From positions 1 to 46,879 of the forward strand of contig JAUSDK010000231.1 of assembly GCA_030650875.1 (NCBI GenBank): a DNA stretch of 46,879 nt, written 5' to 3'. Positions 1 to 6,773 of this stretch are shown here, piece by piece. The translations under genes were made by a program, and so were the position numbers. Source of the DNA: Polaromonas sp. (GTDB lineage Bacteria > Pseudomonadota > Gammaproteobacteria > Burkholderiales > Burkholderiaceae_C). Positions within the stretch are counted from its first letter, which is position 1; each line of letters starts with the position of its first letter. The notes beneath the pieces were generated by a model that saw nothing but the letters and a program-made list of their open reading frames with translations, made no database searches and had not been told where the DNA came from.

Positions 1-39
1 CCCCATCAGCCACCCCAGATAAAGCCTTACGGTACATAG

Positions 40-73
40 AAAGCCTGCTACTTAGTTGATAGCAGGCTTTTTT
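40..73 (+). terminator. Rho-independent terminator at window start
   Basis: An 11-base perfect stem (AAAGCCTGCTA / TAGCAGGCTTT) with a 9-base loop runs into six or seven T residues. It would end a transcript entering from left of the window. I see no gene in bases 1-39. Confidence 0.8.
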
Positions 74-85
74 GTTTGTGCCAAA

Positions 86-106
86 GAATTCCCAATTTGG
101 GAATTC
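86..106. repeat. Perfect inverted repeat (10-bp arms, 1-nt centre)
   Basis: The arms GAATTCCCAA and TTGGGAATTC flank a single T. The palindrome overlaps the stop codon (105-107) of the integrase remnant. Possible roles are a site tied to the old mobile element, a regulator operator, or chance. Confidence 0.6.
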
Positions 107-287
107 AAAGGTTTTTCAGGTTGATCACCTTGCTGCTGTCATAAATGCGCGCGGTGGTTCCGGGGGCGGCATGAATCTCAGGCAAGCTGCCGAACTTGGC
201 CTTGAACTGCGTGTCGTAATACGACCGCAAGTCGTGAAATGTAAAGTTCACTTCCAGCTTTTTCGCCATGCGTGCAGCGGCCTTTAG
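105..287 (-). pseudogene. C-terminal remnant of a tyrosine recombinase (phage-type integrase)
   Basis: Read on the minus strand from about 287 down to a TGA at 105-107, this stretch encodes about 60 residues. It contains the integrase box HDLRSYYDTQFKAKFG, then LPEIHA, and ends in TARIYDSSKV, which holds the Tyr that is the nucleophile in this family. The HxxR motif and the nucleophile are therefore both present, but an in-frame stop lies just upstream (about 290-292), and the N-terminal DNA-binding domain and most of the catalytic domain are missing. It is a fragment and not a working gene. It marks a former mobile element at the left edge of the window. Identification as a tyrosine recombinase is confident; the exact family is not resolved. 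Confidence 0.75.
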
Positions 288-341
288 TCTTGCAAATCAC
301 TGCTTGAACGACTGCGCCGCGTACGCGTTGCCATGGGGTGC

Positions 342-371
342 CTCTGGCGTCGTGCAGTCACGACGCCAGAG
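342..371. repeat. Perfect 13-bp stem, 4-nt loop hairpin
   Basis: CTCTGGCGTCGTG and CACGACGCCAGAG pair perfectly around the loop CAGT. No T-tract follows on either strand, so it is not a standard intrinsic terminator. It could be a REP-like palindrome or a relic of the mobile element to its left. Confidence 0.65.
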
Positions 372-561
372 CGATCTGAAGCCCTGGGCTTCATTGGACC
401 ATTCGCTATGACTAATACTGTCACGCGTTGCACCAGATCGCCCAAAACGTCTTGTGGACCTACCCAACTTTGCTAGAACCATAGGGCCCAGGAAGGCGCC
501 ACGACTAATGATGCTTGAACACGGCTTTGAGTCAGCAATCCCAAGCATTTCTGTTTCATAA

Positions 562-575
562 TTGCTGCGTTGCAA
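562..575 (+). promoter_or_regulatory. Inverted repeat upstream of phasin, possible PhaR operator
   Basis: TTGC-TGCGTT-GCAA lies 20 bases before the phasin start. Phasin genes are commonly repressed by PhaR, which binds TGC/GCA-rich sites. The match to a PhaR site is inference. Confidence 0.35.
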
Positions 576-595
576 CATTTTTACAAAGGCCACTC

Positions 596-1057
596 ATGTT
601 TTCCAATTCCCCTTTCGAGTCCATCGCAAAAACCATGAAAGAAAATGCGGAGAAGTTCAACCCTGCGGCTTCCCAGGAAGCTTTCAAGCCCGTGATGGAG
701 CAACTTAAGGCTTGGGGTGACCTGGCACAGAAACAGACACAAGTTGCGCAAGCTGCCGTTGCTGAAACCGTCGAGTCATTCAAAAGCATCAAGGAGCCAC
801 AAGCTGCTTTTGAGGCGATGAAGGCCTCGGCAGAAAATGGCCTGGCGATGGCAACAAAGAATCTGAAGGACGTCACTGCGCTGGGTTTTGAGCAATTTCA
901 CACCAGCGTCGATGCGCTGCAAAAGGCCCATCCAGCGCCGGAAGCCTTCGCTACGGTCGGAAAAGAACTGAAATCTGCTGCCTCCACGATGGAAGCAGCC
1001 ATGGAATCAGCAATGACGGCGGGGGCCTCGGCAGTCAAGAAGGCCCGCGGAGGCTGA
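596..1057 (+). CDS. Phasin family protein (PHA granule-associated)
   Basis: This 153-residue protein is a low-complexity, Ala/Lys/Glu-rich amphipathic helical protein starting MFSNSPFESIAKTMKENAEK. It has a phasin-like central pattern (AVAETVESFKSI, FEAMKASAENGLAMATKNLKDV) and a basic Ala/Gly tail (SAVKKARGG). Phasins coat polyhydroxyalkanoate granules in the cytoplasm and control their number and size. The ATG at 596 was preferred to an upstream in-frame start at 515 because AAAGG sits six bases before it and the upstream 27 residues do not resemble a phasin. It is monocistronic, with an inverted repeat just upstream that may be a regulator site. The phasin_2 group is the best guess. Confidence 0.85.
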   Translation: MFSNSPFESIAKTMKENAEKFNPAASQEAFKPVMEQLKAWGDLAQKQTQVAQAAVAETVESFKSIKEPQAAFEAMKASAENGLAMATKNLKDVTALGFEQFHTSVDALQKAHPAPEAFATVGKELKSAASTMEAAMESAMTAGASAVKKARGG

Positions 1058-1106
1058 GCTGAGCGCATCTGGCGCACTGTGACCCGGCTGCTTCGTTGAA
1101 AAAATT

Positions 1107-1535
1107 GTGCAATTTAATTTAACAACGCAAGGCCTTGAGCGGTTTGTACAAGCGCAAGACAGCGTCTATGCCTCGGTCCTGGAAGAGCTCGCCGCTGGGG
1201 AAAAGACCAGCCACTGGATGTGGTTCGTCTTTCCTCAACTCCAGGCACTGGGCCGAAGCACAATTGCCAGGCACTTTGGCATTGAGTCCAGAGACGAGGC
1301 GATGGCCTATTGGCAGCACGCAGTCCTTGGCCCGCGCCTAAAGGAGTGCACGAAGCTGGTGTTGGGCGTCAGTGACAAAACCGCCCATGATATTTTTGAC
1401 TCGCCTGACGACCTGAAATTCTGGTCATGCATGACGCTTTTCGCGCAGGTCGCCCCGCAAGAACCTTTGTTCGCCCAGGCGCTGGAACGCTTTTTTGGTG
1501 GGCGGCCTGACAAAAACACGCTTGAACTGCTGTGA
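1107..1535 (+). CDS. DUF1810 family protein
   Basis: This 142-residue protein matches the DUF1810 pattern along its whole length: LERFVQAQDSVYASVLEELAAGEKTSHWMWFVFPQL, then LGRSTIARHFGI, EAMAYWQHAVLGPRL and FDSPDDLKFWSCMTLFA (shown in pieces, each diagnostic). The family is small, soluble and widespread in bacteria and fungi; I know of no settled biochemical role. The start is a GTG at 1107 with only weak ribosome-binding sequence. The start fits because family members begin a few residues before the LxRFVxAQ motif. It lies between the phasin and a lipoprotein gene, with no evident operon partner. Confidence 0.85.
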   Translation: MQFNLTTQGLERFVQAQDSVYASVLEELAAGEKTSHWMWFVFPQLQALGRSTIARHFGIESRDEAMAYWQHAVLGPRLKECTKLVLGVSDKTAHDIFDSPDDLKFWSCMTLFAQVAPQEPLFAQALERFFGGRPDKNTLELL

Positions 1536-1711
1536 GCCATTGCGCCATACGGTCTCACGCTTGCCGGCCTGAGGTTTACGGCGCAAACTTGCATGGCGGC
1601 AGACAAACCATGAAAGTCGTCGCCCCGAAGATGCGAAAGAAGACGCTCAAAAAACTCCAGGCGTTGTCCACTAACGGGATTGCATGGCGGTCCACATCAA
1701 CTTTGAAATCC

Positions 1712-2140
1712 ATGATGCCTAAAAAATTTCTGTGCTCGATTTTTGCCTCGATTGCTGTTTCTTCCCTTTTAATGGGTTGCCAACGCACGGAGCAACGCAC
1801 CGAGACTCCGCCGTTCGGTTCATTGGCGCAAATCACTTCCATTTCACCCGACACAACCCAAGTGCTTCGCTCTGGAGAGCAAGTCAAGCTGAAGGTCGAT
1901 GTCAGCCATGTCTTGACCGCAGAATCAGGAACAATCAAGCTTGTCGTGCTGGCCGCCGACAATTCCGACATTGCTCAGGGATCCGAGGCGATAACCAAGG
2001 GTACGGGGAAGTCCACTCTGGAAGTGGAGTTCAAGGTTCCCAGCACCACAGTTATCCGGGTGTTTACGCCGCTTATTGTTCAGGGCCAGAACTCAACATC
2101 GTTAGCCGATGGCCGAACATTTGAGGTGGTTTCTAACTAA
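1712..2140 (+). CDS. Putative outer-membrane or periplasmic lipoprotein, unknown function
   Basis: From the double ATG at 1712/1715 the product begins MMPKKFLCSIFASIAVSSL and reaches a lipobox LLMGC, so cleavage before Cys and lipidation are expected. The mature part of about 120 residues is rich in beta-strand-like alternation (EQVKLKVDVSHVLTAESGTI, STLEVEFKVPSTTVIRVFTP) and looks like one small beta-sandwich domain. I do not recognise a named family. The frame stays open upstream to 1532, overlapping the DUF1810 stop, but the signal peptide at 1712 makes that the sensible start. No convincing ribosome-binding site is visible. Confidence 0.65.
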   Translation: MMPKKFLCSIFASIAVSSLLMGCQRTEQRTETPPFGSLAQITSISPDTTQVLRSGEQVKLKVDVSHVLTAESGTIKLVVLAADNSDIAQGSEAITKGTGKSTLEVEFKVPSTTVIRVFTPLIVQGQNSTSLADGRTFEVVSN

Positions 2141-2338
2141 GCGGCCCGCCAGGGCTGGTTGCACCTGTATCGAGTTGCTGGGCGGCTACTACGCAGGACG
2201 GCAAGACAAAGCCCGGCACCAGCCTGCAGCGCGTCGAGTTCCCCTTTCTGGTGTTGCTGATCAGGAGATATTGAACAGGTTCCTGAAAGCACGCGGCGTG
2301 AATTCGATTTCAGTGGCAATCGTCGGGTCGCTGGCGTA

Positions 2339-2779
2339 TTAGTTGCTCAGCGGGGCAAGGCCCGAGGCGCGCCAGATCTCGTTGAGTTGCTGAAGTTTTT
2401 CTTCAAGCACAAAGTAGTCCAGTGGCTTGCTCACGTAACTGTTGAGCCCTCCCTTGAACGCAATCACAGCCTGGGACTGCTCACTCGCTGATGTCAGCAT
2501 GATGACGGGGATAAAGAACGTTCTGGGATCGTCCCGCATGCGTTGCATCACGGCCAAGCCGCTGAGCTTGGGTAGACCCAGGTCGAGCAGGACCAGAGAG
2601 GGCTGATGGTCAGGGTTGCGGTCGCTGAAAAGACCCTCGCAAAACAGGTATTCGAGGGCTTCCAGCCCATCATGGGCCACCACGATGTCGTGCGGCAAAC
2701 CATGCTGCTGCAGTGTGGTCAGGGTTAATTCGAGGTGGTCGGGGTTGTCTTCCACCACCAGAATGGTTGGTTTGCTCAT
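2339..2779 (-). CDS. Single-domain response regulator (CheY/Rcp1-like receiver)
   Basis: This 146-residue protein is one receiver domain with no output domain. Visible key residues are the acidic pair E10/D11 (ILVVEDNPD), phosphoacceptor D66 (LVLLDLGLPK), T96 (VIMLTSAS) and K118 (YVSKPLD). The long loop before D66 and the ED-N-P-x-x-x start resemble Rcp1-type receivers that partner with phytochrome or hybrid kinases. No kinase gene lies beside it, so its partner is elsewhere. The ATG at 2779 was chosen over 2806 because MSKPTILVVEDN is the usual start. It probably relays phosphoryl signals by protein-protein contact. Confidence 0.88.
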   Translation of the reverse strand: MSKPTILVVEDNPDHLELTLTTLQQHGLPHDIVVAHDGLEALEYLFCEGLFSDRNPDHQPSLVLLDLGLPKLSGLAVMQRMRDDPRTFFIPVIMLTSASEQSQAVIAFKGGLNSYVSKPLDYFVLEEKLQQLNEIWRASGLAPLSN

Positions 2780-2865
2780 GGGTGGGCTTCTGTAATGAAT
2801 GACCAATATACCAGCACTGCAAAAATGCGCTCATCAGCCGTTTTCTTTGCTGAAAAGGCATTTTC

Positions 2866-2892
2866 AAAAGCCAAAAGCCAAAAGCCAAAAGC
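2866..2892. repeat. Heptamer tandem repeat (AAAAGCC, almost 4 copies)
   Basis: Three exact AAAAGCC units and a fourth lacking its last base lie in the space between the quinone oxidoreductase stop and the receiver gene. A short tandem repeat like this can vary in copy number by slippage. It is non-coding here. Confidence 0.85.
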
Positions 2893-2895
2893 AGG

Positions 2896-3870
2896 TCAGT
2901 TCACCATCACCAGTTTGCCTTTCACGCCGCGCGATCCCATATGGGCGTAAGCGGCCTTGAGTTGGTCCATCGGCATGGTGCGGTCGATGACGGGTTTGAT
3001 TTTTCCTTGTGCGTACCAAGTTGCCAACTCGGCCAGCGCATTGGCGCTGGCTTGGGGTTCCTGCTTGGCAAAGCCTCCCCAAAATACCCCGACGATGGAG
3101 GCGCCTTTGAGTAGTGTCAGGTTCAGCGGCAAGGACGGGATGGTGCCCGAGGCGAAGCCCACCACCAGATAGCGTCCGCGCCAGGCGATGGAGCGAAAAG
3201 CCGGTTCTGCAAGTTCGCCGCCCACGGGGTCGTAAATGACGTCGGGGCCCTTGCCGTTGGTCAGTGCTTTGAGGGCTTCCCGCAGGTTTTCGGTGCTGTA
3301 GTTGATGGTGGCATCGGCGCCTATGGAGCGGCAGAGCGCGCATTTTTCATCGGTGGAGGAGGCGGCGATCACATGGGCGCCCATGGCCTTGGAAATCTGG
3401 ATGGCGGAGGTGCCGACGCCGCCGGCGGCGCCCAGGACCAGCACGGTTTCACCGGCCTTGAGCTGCGCCCGGTCCACCAGCGCGTGATGCGAGGTGGCGT
3501 AGATCATGATGAAGGCCGCCGCATCGACGTAGGAAAAGCCTGTTGGCAGCGGCATGCACAGCGCGGCGGGCGCGATGGTGTGGGTGGCAAAGCCGCCGGT
3601 GCCTGACAGGCACGCTACATTCTGTCCGACCTGCAGGTGCTTGACGCCTTCGCCGACGGCTTGAACCACGCCCGCGTATTCAGAGCCCGGAACAAAAGGC
3701 AGGGGCGGTTTCATCTGGTATTTGTTCTGCACGATCAGCAGGTCCGGAAAGTTCAGGCTGGCGGCCTTGATCTCGATCAGCACCTCACCCGCTTTGGGTT
3801 GCGGCGTTGGCAACTCTTTCCAGGTCAGGGCGTCTACGCCGGTAGGGTCTTCACAAAGCCAGGCATGCAT
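2896..3870 (-). CDS. Zinc-independent NADPH:quinone oxidoreductase (medium-chain dehydrogenase superfamily)
   Basis: This 324-residue protein has the GroES-like N-terminal half (VLIEIKAASLNFPDLLIVQ, FVPGSEYAGVVQAVG) and a Rossmann half with the NADPH fingerprint VLVLGAAGGVGTSAIQI. It lacks the Cys/His zinc ligands of alcohol dehydrogenases, which is typical of the quinone oxidoreductase branch. The expected reaction is NADPH-dependent reduction of quinones or enones in the cytoplasm. It stands alone on the minus strand, 142 bases upstream of divergent surE. Its substrate cannot be read from sequence, and crotonyl-CoA-reductase-like or other enoyl reductase activity is possible. Confidence 0.88.
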   Translation of the reverse strand: MHAWLCEDPTGVDALTWKELPTPQPKAGEVLIEIKAASLNFPDLLIVQNKYQMKPPLPFVPGSEYAGVVQAVGEGVKHLQVGQNVACLSGTGGFATHTIAPAALCMPLPTGFSYVDAAAFIMIYATSHHALVDRAQLKAGETVLVLGAAGGVGTSAIQISKAMGAHVIAASSTDEKCALCRSIGADATINYSTENLREALKALTNGKGPDVIYDPVGGELAEPAFRSIAWRGRYLVVGFASGTIPSLPLNLTLLKGASIVGVFWGGFAKQEPQASANALAELATWYAQGKIKPVIDRTMPMDQLKAAYAHMGSRGVKGKLVMVN

Positions 3871-3984
3871 GAGATGTCTCCGAAGGTTACGAACAAGGTG
3901 GGCCTACCCGGAAAGCACAACCGGGTCCATCTTTGCATCATAGGCAAAGCGGCGTGCAGTGCTTCCTTGAATGCCGTACCGGCT

Positions 3985-3998
3985 GTCACAGCTGTGAC
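3985..3998. promoter_or_regulatory. 14-bp perfect palindrome before surE
   Basis: GTCACAGCTGTGAC is a perfect palindrome ending 14 bases before the surE ATG, directly followed by a TAAAAT element. The position suits an operator or the promoter/leader of surE. The binding protein is unknown. Confidence 0.45.
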
Positions 3999-4012
3999 CG
4001 TAAAATCAAACC

Positions 4013-4813
4013 ATGAAAATTCTGATTTGCAACGACGACGGGTATCAGGCCACCGGCATCATGGCCCTTTACGATGCACTCACAACAATCGCCGATGTCG
4101 AGGTGGTCGCGCCCGAGCAAAACAACAGCGCCAAATCGAACGCGCTGACCCTGCACTCGCCGATGTATGTACAGACGGCGGCCAACGGCTTTCGCTACAT
4201 CAACGGCACGCCTGCGGATTGCGTGCATATTGCCCTCACAGGCTTGCTCGGCTACCGCCCCGATCTCGTGGTGTCGGGGATCAACAATGGCGCCAACATG
4301 GGCGATGACACGATTTACTCGGGCACTGTCGGGGCGGCCATGGAAGGCTATCTGTTCGGCATTCCGGCCATCGCCTTTTCCCAGACCGAAAAAGGCTGGG
4401 GCCATATTGAGGTCGCTGCCCGGCGCGCGCGCGACCTGGTGCAGCAGCTCATGCCTTCGCTCGAAGCCGTGGCCGACGGCGCGCAGCCGTCTTTGGCCCC
4501 CTGGCTGCTCAATGTCAACATTCCCAATGTGCCGGACGAGCAGATTCAGGGCTTCAAAGTAGCGCGCCTGGGGCGCCGCCACGCTGCCGAGCGCGTGATC
4601 ACGCAGACCAGCCCGCGCGGCGAAACCATGTACTGGATAGGCGGTGCCGGGTCTGCCAAGGAGGCCGGCGAGGGCACGGATTTTCATGCGACAAGCCAGA
4701 AGTTTGTCTCCATCACGCCGCTTCATGTCGATTTGACGGACCACGAGCGATTGCCATACTGGTCGCAAACAGCGGCCAAGCTGGCGCACGCGCAGCAGAA
4801 AATAGCCGAATGA
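4013..4813 (+). CDS. surE: 5'/3'-nucleotidase SurE
   Basis: This 266-residue protein opens with the SurE metal-binding signature MKILICNDDGYQATGI (D8/D9) and carries NSAKSNALTL, INGTPADCVH and SGINNGANMGDDTIYSGTVG, all conserved parts of the active site. SurE removes phosphate from nucleoside monophosphates and short polyphosphates, with a role in stationary-phase survival. Its length is normal for the family. The next gene, pcm, overlaps its stop by an ATGA junction, so the two are translationally coupled, as in many proteobacteria. Confidence 0.97.
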   Translation: MKILICNDDGYQATGIMALYDALTTIADVEVVAPEQNNSAKSNALTLHSPMYVQTAANGFRYINGTPADCVHIALTGLLGYRPDLVVSGINNGANMGDDTIYSGTVGAAMEGYLFGIPAIAFSQTEKGWGHIEVAARRARDLVQQLMPSLEAVADGAQPSLAPWLLNVNIPNVPDEQIQGFKVARLGRRHAAERVITQTSPRGETMYWIGGAGSAKEAGEGTDFHATSQKFVSITPLHVDLTDHERLPYWSQTAAKLAHAQQKIAE

Positions 4814-5634
4814 CGTCCCCCTTCAAACCGCCTTCCGCAGCGGGTCGCCCGGCGTTTCCGGTCCGCCTCAAGCCGGACATGGGCGTTCCCTCTGCGACCA
4901 AGCAGGTAGTGGTTAATCCCCGGCCGGCAGGCGTCAAAGGCATGAATGAGCTAAAAAGGCCGGTTCAGTCTGTGGTGCCCGGCGGGGTTGGCCTTGACTC
5001 TCATGCTGTGCGAGCGCGCATGGTGCACAAGCTGGTGGCGCAAGGCGTGTCGGACGCACAAGTGCTGGCGGCCATGGGCAGGGTAGAGCGTCACCGCTTT
5101 GTGGATTCGGCGCTGGCCAACCAGGCCTATGAGGACACCAGCCTGCCGATTGGCCTGGGGCAGACCATTTCCAAGCCCAATGTGGTGGCGCGCATGCTCG
5201 AGTTGCTGCGCCTTGGCGCGCCGGGCAAGCTCGGGCGGGTGCTGGAAATTGGCACGGGCTGTGGCTACCAGGCGGCCGTGCTCAGCCATTTGGCGACCGA
5301 GGTCTACAGCATCGAGCGATTGCGCGGCCTTCACGACAAGGCCAGGGAGAATTTGCGGACTTTCAGGTTGCCCAATGTCCACCTGCTGTTTGGTGATGGC
5401 ATGATGGGATTTGCCAGAGGGGCGCCCTATGCGGCGATTATTGCGGCGGCGGGCGGTGAGTCCATTCCGCCGGCCTGGATAGAGCAATTGGCAACGGGGG
5501 GCCGTCTGGTCGCACCGATGCAAACCGCTACTGGCGCGCAGGCGCTGGTCGTCATCGACAAAACAGCCCAAGGCATCAGGCAAACGATGCTGGAACCCGT
5601 GCACTTTGTGCCTCTAAAATCAGGTACGAACTGA
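4810..5634 (+). CDS. pcm: Protein-L-isoaspartate O-methyltransferase
   Basis: The core from about residue 60 onward is a standard PIMT: RVERHRFVDSALANQAYEDT, then the GQTISKP substrate loop, then the SAM-binding motif VLEIGTGCGYQAAVLS. It repairs damaged isoaspartyl residues in ageing proteins by methylating them. At 274 residues it is about 65 longer than the usual 208. The excess is an N-terminal Pro/Arg/Lys-rich extension (KPPSAAGRPAFPVRLKP) with no recognisable domain. The start at 4810 overlaps surE by 4 bases, which supports it; an internal ATG at 4942 would remove much of the extension. Confidence 0.95.
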   Translation: MTSPFKPPSAAGRPAFPVRLKPDMGVPSATKQVVVNPRPAGVKGMNELKRPVQSVVPGGVGLDSHAVRARMVHKLVAQGVSDAQVLAAMGRVERHRFVDSALANQAYEDTSLPIGLGQTISKPNVVARMLELLRLGAPGKLGRVLEIGTGCGYQAAVLSHLATEVYSIERLRGLHDKARENLRTFRLPNVHLLFGDGMMGFARGAPYAAIIAAAGGESIPPAWIEQLATGGRLVAPMQTATGAQALVVIDKTAQGIRQTMLEPVHFVPLKSGTN

Positions 5635-5683
5635 AGATCAACCCTTATTCCCTACGGGGTCGAGATTGAAGAAGAAAGAACCA

Positions 5684-6601
5684 ATGAATCAAACCGAACG
5701 CTCGATGAAGGCGCAGACTGCAGACACCACAGGCGCAGTGCAGAGCACCCGCCTTGTCCGCAGACTTGCGCTGCCGTGCGCATTGGCCGTGGCAGTGCTT
5801 TTGGCTGCGGGCTGTGCCTCGCGTTCCAACGGCAATGCACCGGTTGAAGATCGCGGCACGGGCCAGTCGCGCCAGCTTCCCGGCGTTGACGTCAAGCAAC
5901 TGCCGGGATTTGAGAATGCCGGCAAACCCGGCTACTACTCCGTCAAGCCCGGCGACACCATGATCCGCATCGGACTGGAAAATGGTCAAAACTGGCGCGA
6001 CATCGTGCGCTGGAATGGCCTTGAAAACCCCAACCTCATTGAGGTGGGACAGGTGCTGCGTGTGCTGCCGCCCGTCGTGGAAAGCGCTGTGGCAGTGACA
6101 CGTCCCGTGTCCCCAGGGGCGGCAACTGCAGCGGCTTCCGCTGCGCTGGGTCCAGCCAAGCCGGCATCGGCTGCTTTGGGTGCCGCACCTGCGCCGGTTC
6201 CCGCACCTGCATCCCCTGCATCCAATGGCGATGAAGATGTCGCATGGATCTGGCCGGTGCAAGGTGCGTTGATCGCGGGATTTGACGAAGCCAAAAACAA
6301 GGGGCTCGATATTGCGGGCAAGTCTGGCGATGCGGTGATGGCTTCCGCCGATGGCCGCGTGGTGTATGCCGGCGCAGGGCTGCGGGGCTACGGAAACCTG
6401 GTCATTCTCAAGCACAACAACACCTTTCTCACGGCCTATGCGCACAATCAGAAGCTGTTTGTCAAAGAAGACCAGACCGTAAAAAAAGGCCAGAAAATTG
6501 CAGAAATGGGCAATAGCGATGCGGACCGCGTGAAGCTGCATTTTGAAATCCGCCGCCAGGGAAAACCGGTTGACCCGGCCAAGTACCTGCCTGCAAGATA
6601 G
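5684..6601 (+). CDS. nlpD: NlpD-type lipoprotein, LysM plus degenerate LytM (M23) domain
   Basis: The product has a signal peptide with lipobox VLLAAGCASR, a LysM domain (YYSVKPGDTMIRIGLENGQ to LIEVGQVLRVLPP), an Ala/Pro-rich linker and a C-terminal LytM domain. The LytM domain reads NKGLDIAGKSGDAVMASADG where a true peptidase has the zinc ligands of HxxxD, and its other catalytic positions are equally NlpD-like. It should therefore activate a cell-division amidase (AmiC type) rather than cut peptidoglycan itself. The ATG at 5684 follows a purine-rich GAAGAAGAAAG. It is the third gene of surE-pcm-nlpD; the rpoS gene normally next is missing. Confidence 0.92.
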   Translation: MNQTERSMKAQTADTTGAVQSTRLVRRLALPCALAVAVLLAAGCASRSNGNAPVEDRGTGQSRQLPGVDVKQLPGFENAGKPGYYSVKPGDTMIRIGLENGQNWRDIVRWNGLENPNLIEVGQVLRVLPPVVESAVAVTRPVSPGAATAAASAALGPAKPASAALGAAPAPVPAPASPASNGDEDVAWIWPVQGALIAGFDEAKNKGLDIAGKSGDAVMASADGRVVYAGAGLRGYGNLVILKHNNTFLTAYAHNQKLFVKEDQTVKKGQKIAEMGNSDADRVKLHFEIRRQGKPVDPAKYLPAR

Positions 6602-6620
6602 GCGACCAGGTCTGAAAGCA

Positions 6621-6653
6621 AAGGAGTCCCGCGCTGGCCGGACTCCTTTTTTT
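6621..6653 (+). terminator. Intrinsic terminator after nlpD
   Basis: AAGGAGTCC and GGACTCCTT form a 9-bp stem with a 10-base loop, followed by a run of T. It closes the surE-pcm-nlpD unit. Confidence 0.85.
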
Positions 6654-6773
6654 ATGGGTTTTGCGTTCTGCATTCAGTCATTTTTGTGCTGTTGGCGGCG
6701 TTGTCATGCCGGCTGGTGCCGCACCTTTTTCGGGCGCTCAAAAAATTGCAGGGGCAGCCTGAGACAATAGGGG

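Larger units (their letters stand above)
288..595. other. Gene-poor stretch with one strong hairpin
   Basis: I see no coding region between the integrase scar and the phasin. Open frames here lack a plausible start or family resemblance. The notable content is the 13-bp hairpin at 342-371 and the inverted repeat just before the phasin start. Confidence 0.6.

Noticed and set aside
72-287. A 71-codon plus-strand frame at the left edge
   Set aside because: It is the complement of the integrase remnant, which carries clear family motifs on the minus strand.
2109-2342. A 77-codon open frame between the lipoprotein and receiver genes
   Set aside because: It overlaps the lipoprotein end in another frame, has no ribosome-binding site and no recognisable pattern. 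I treat 2141-2338 as non-coding.
3906-3926. ACCCGG/CCGGGT inverted repeat between the quinone oxidoreductase gene and surE
   Set aside because: A 6-bp stem with a 9-base loop is too weak and lacks a T-tract.
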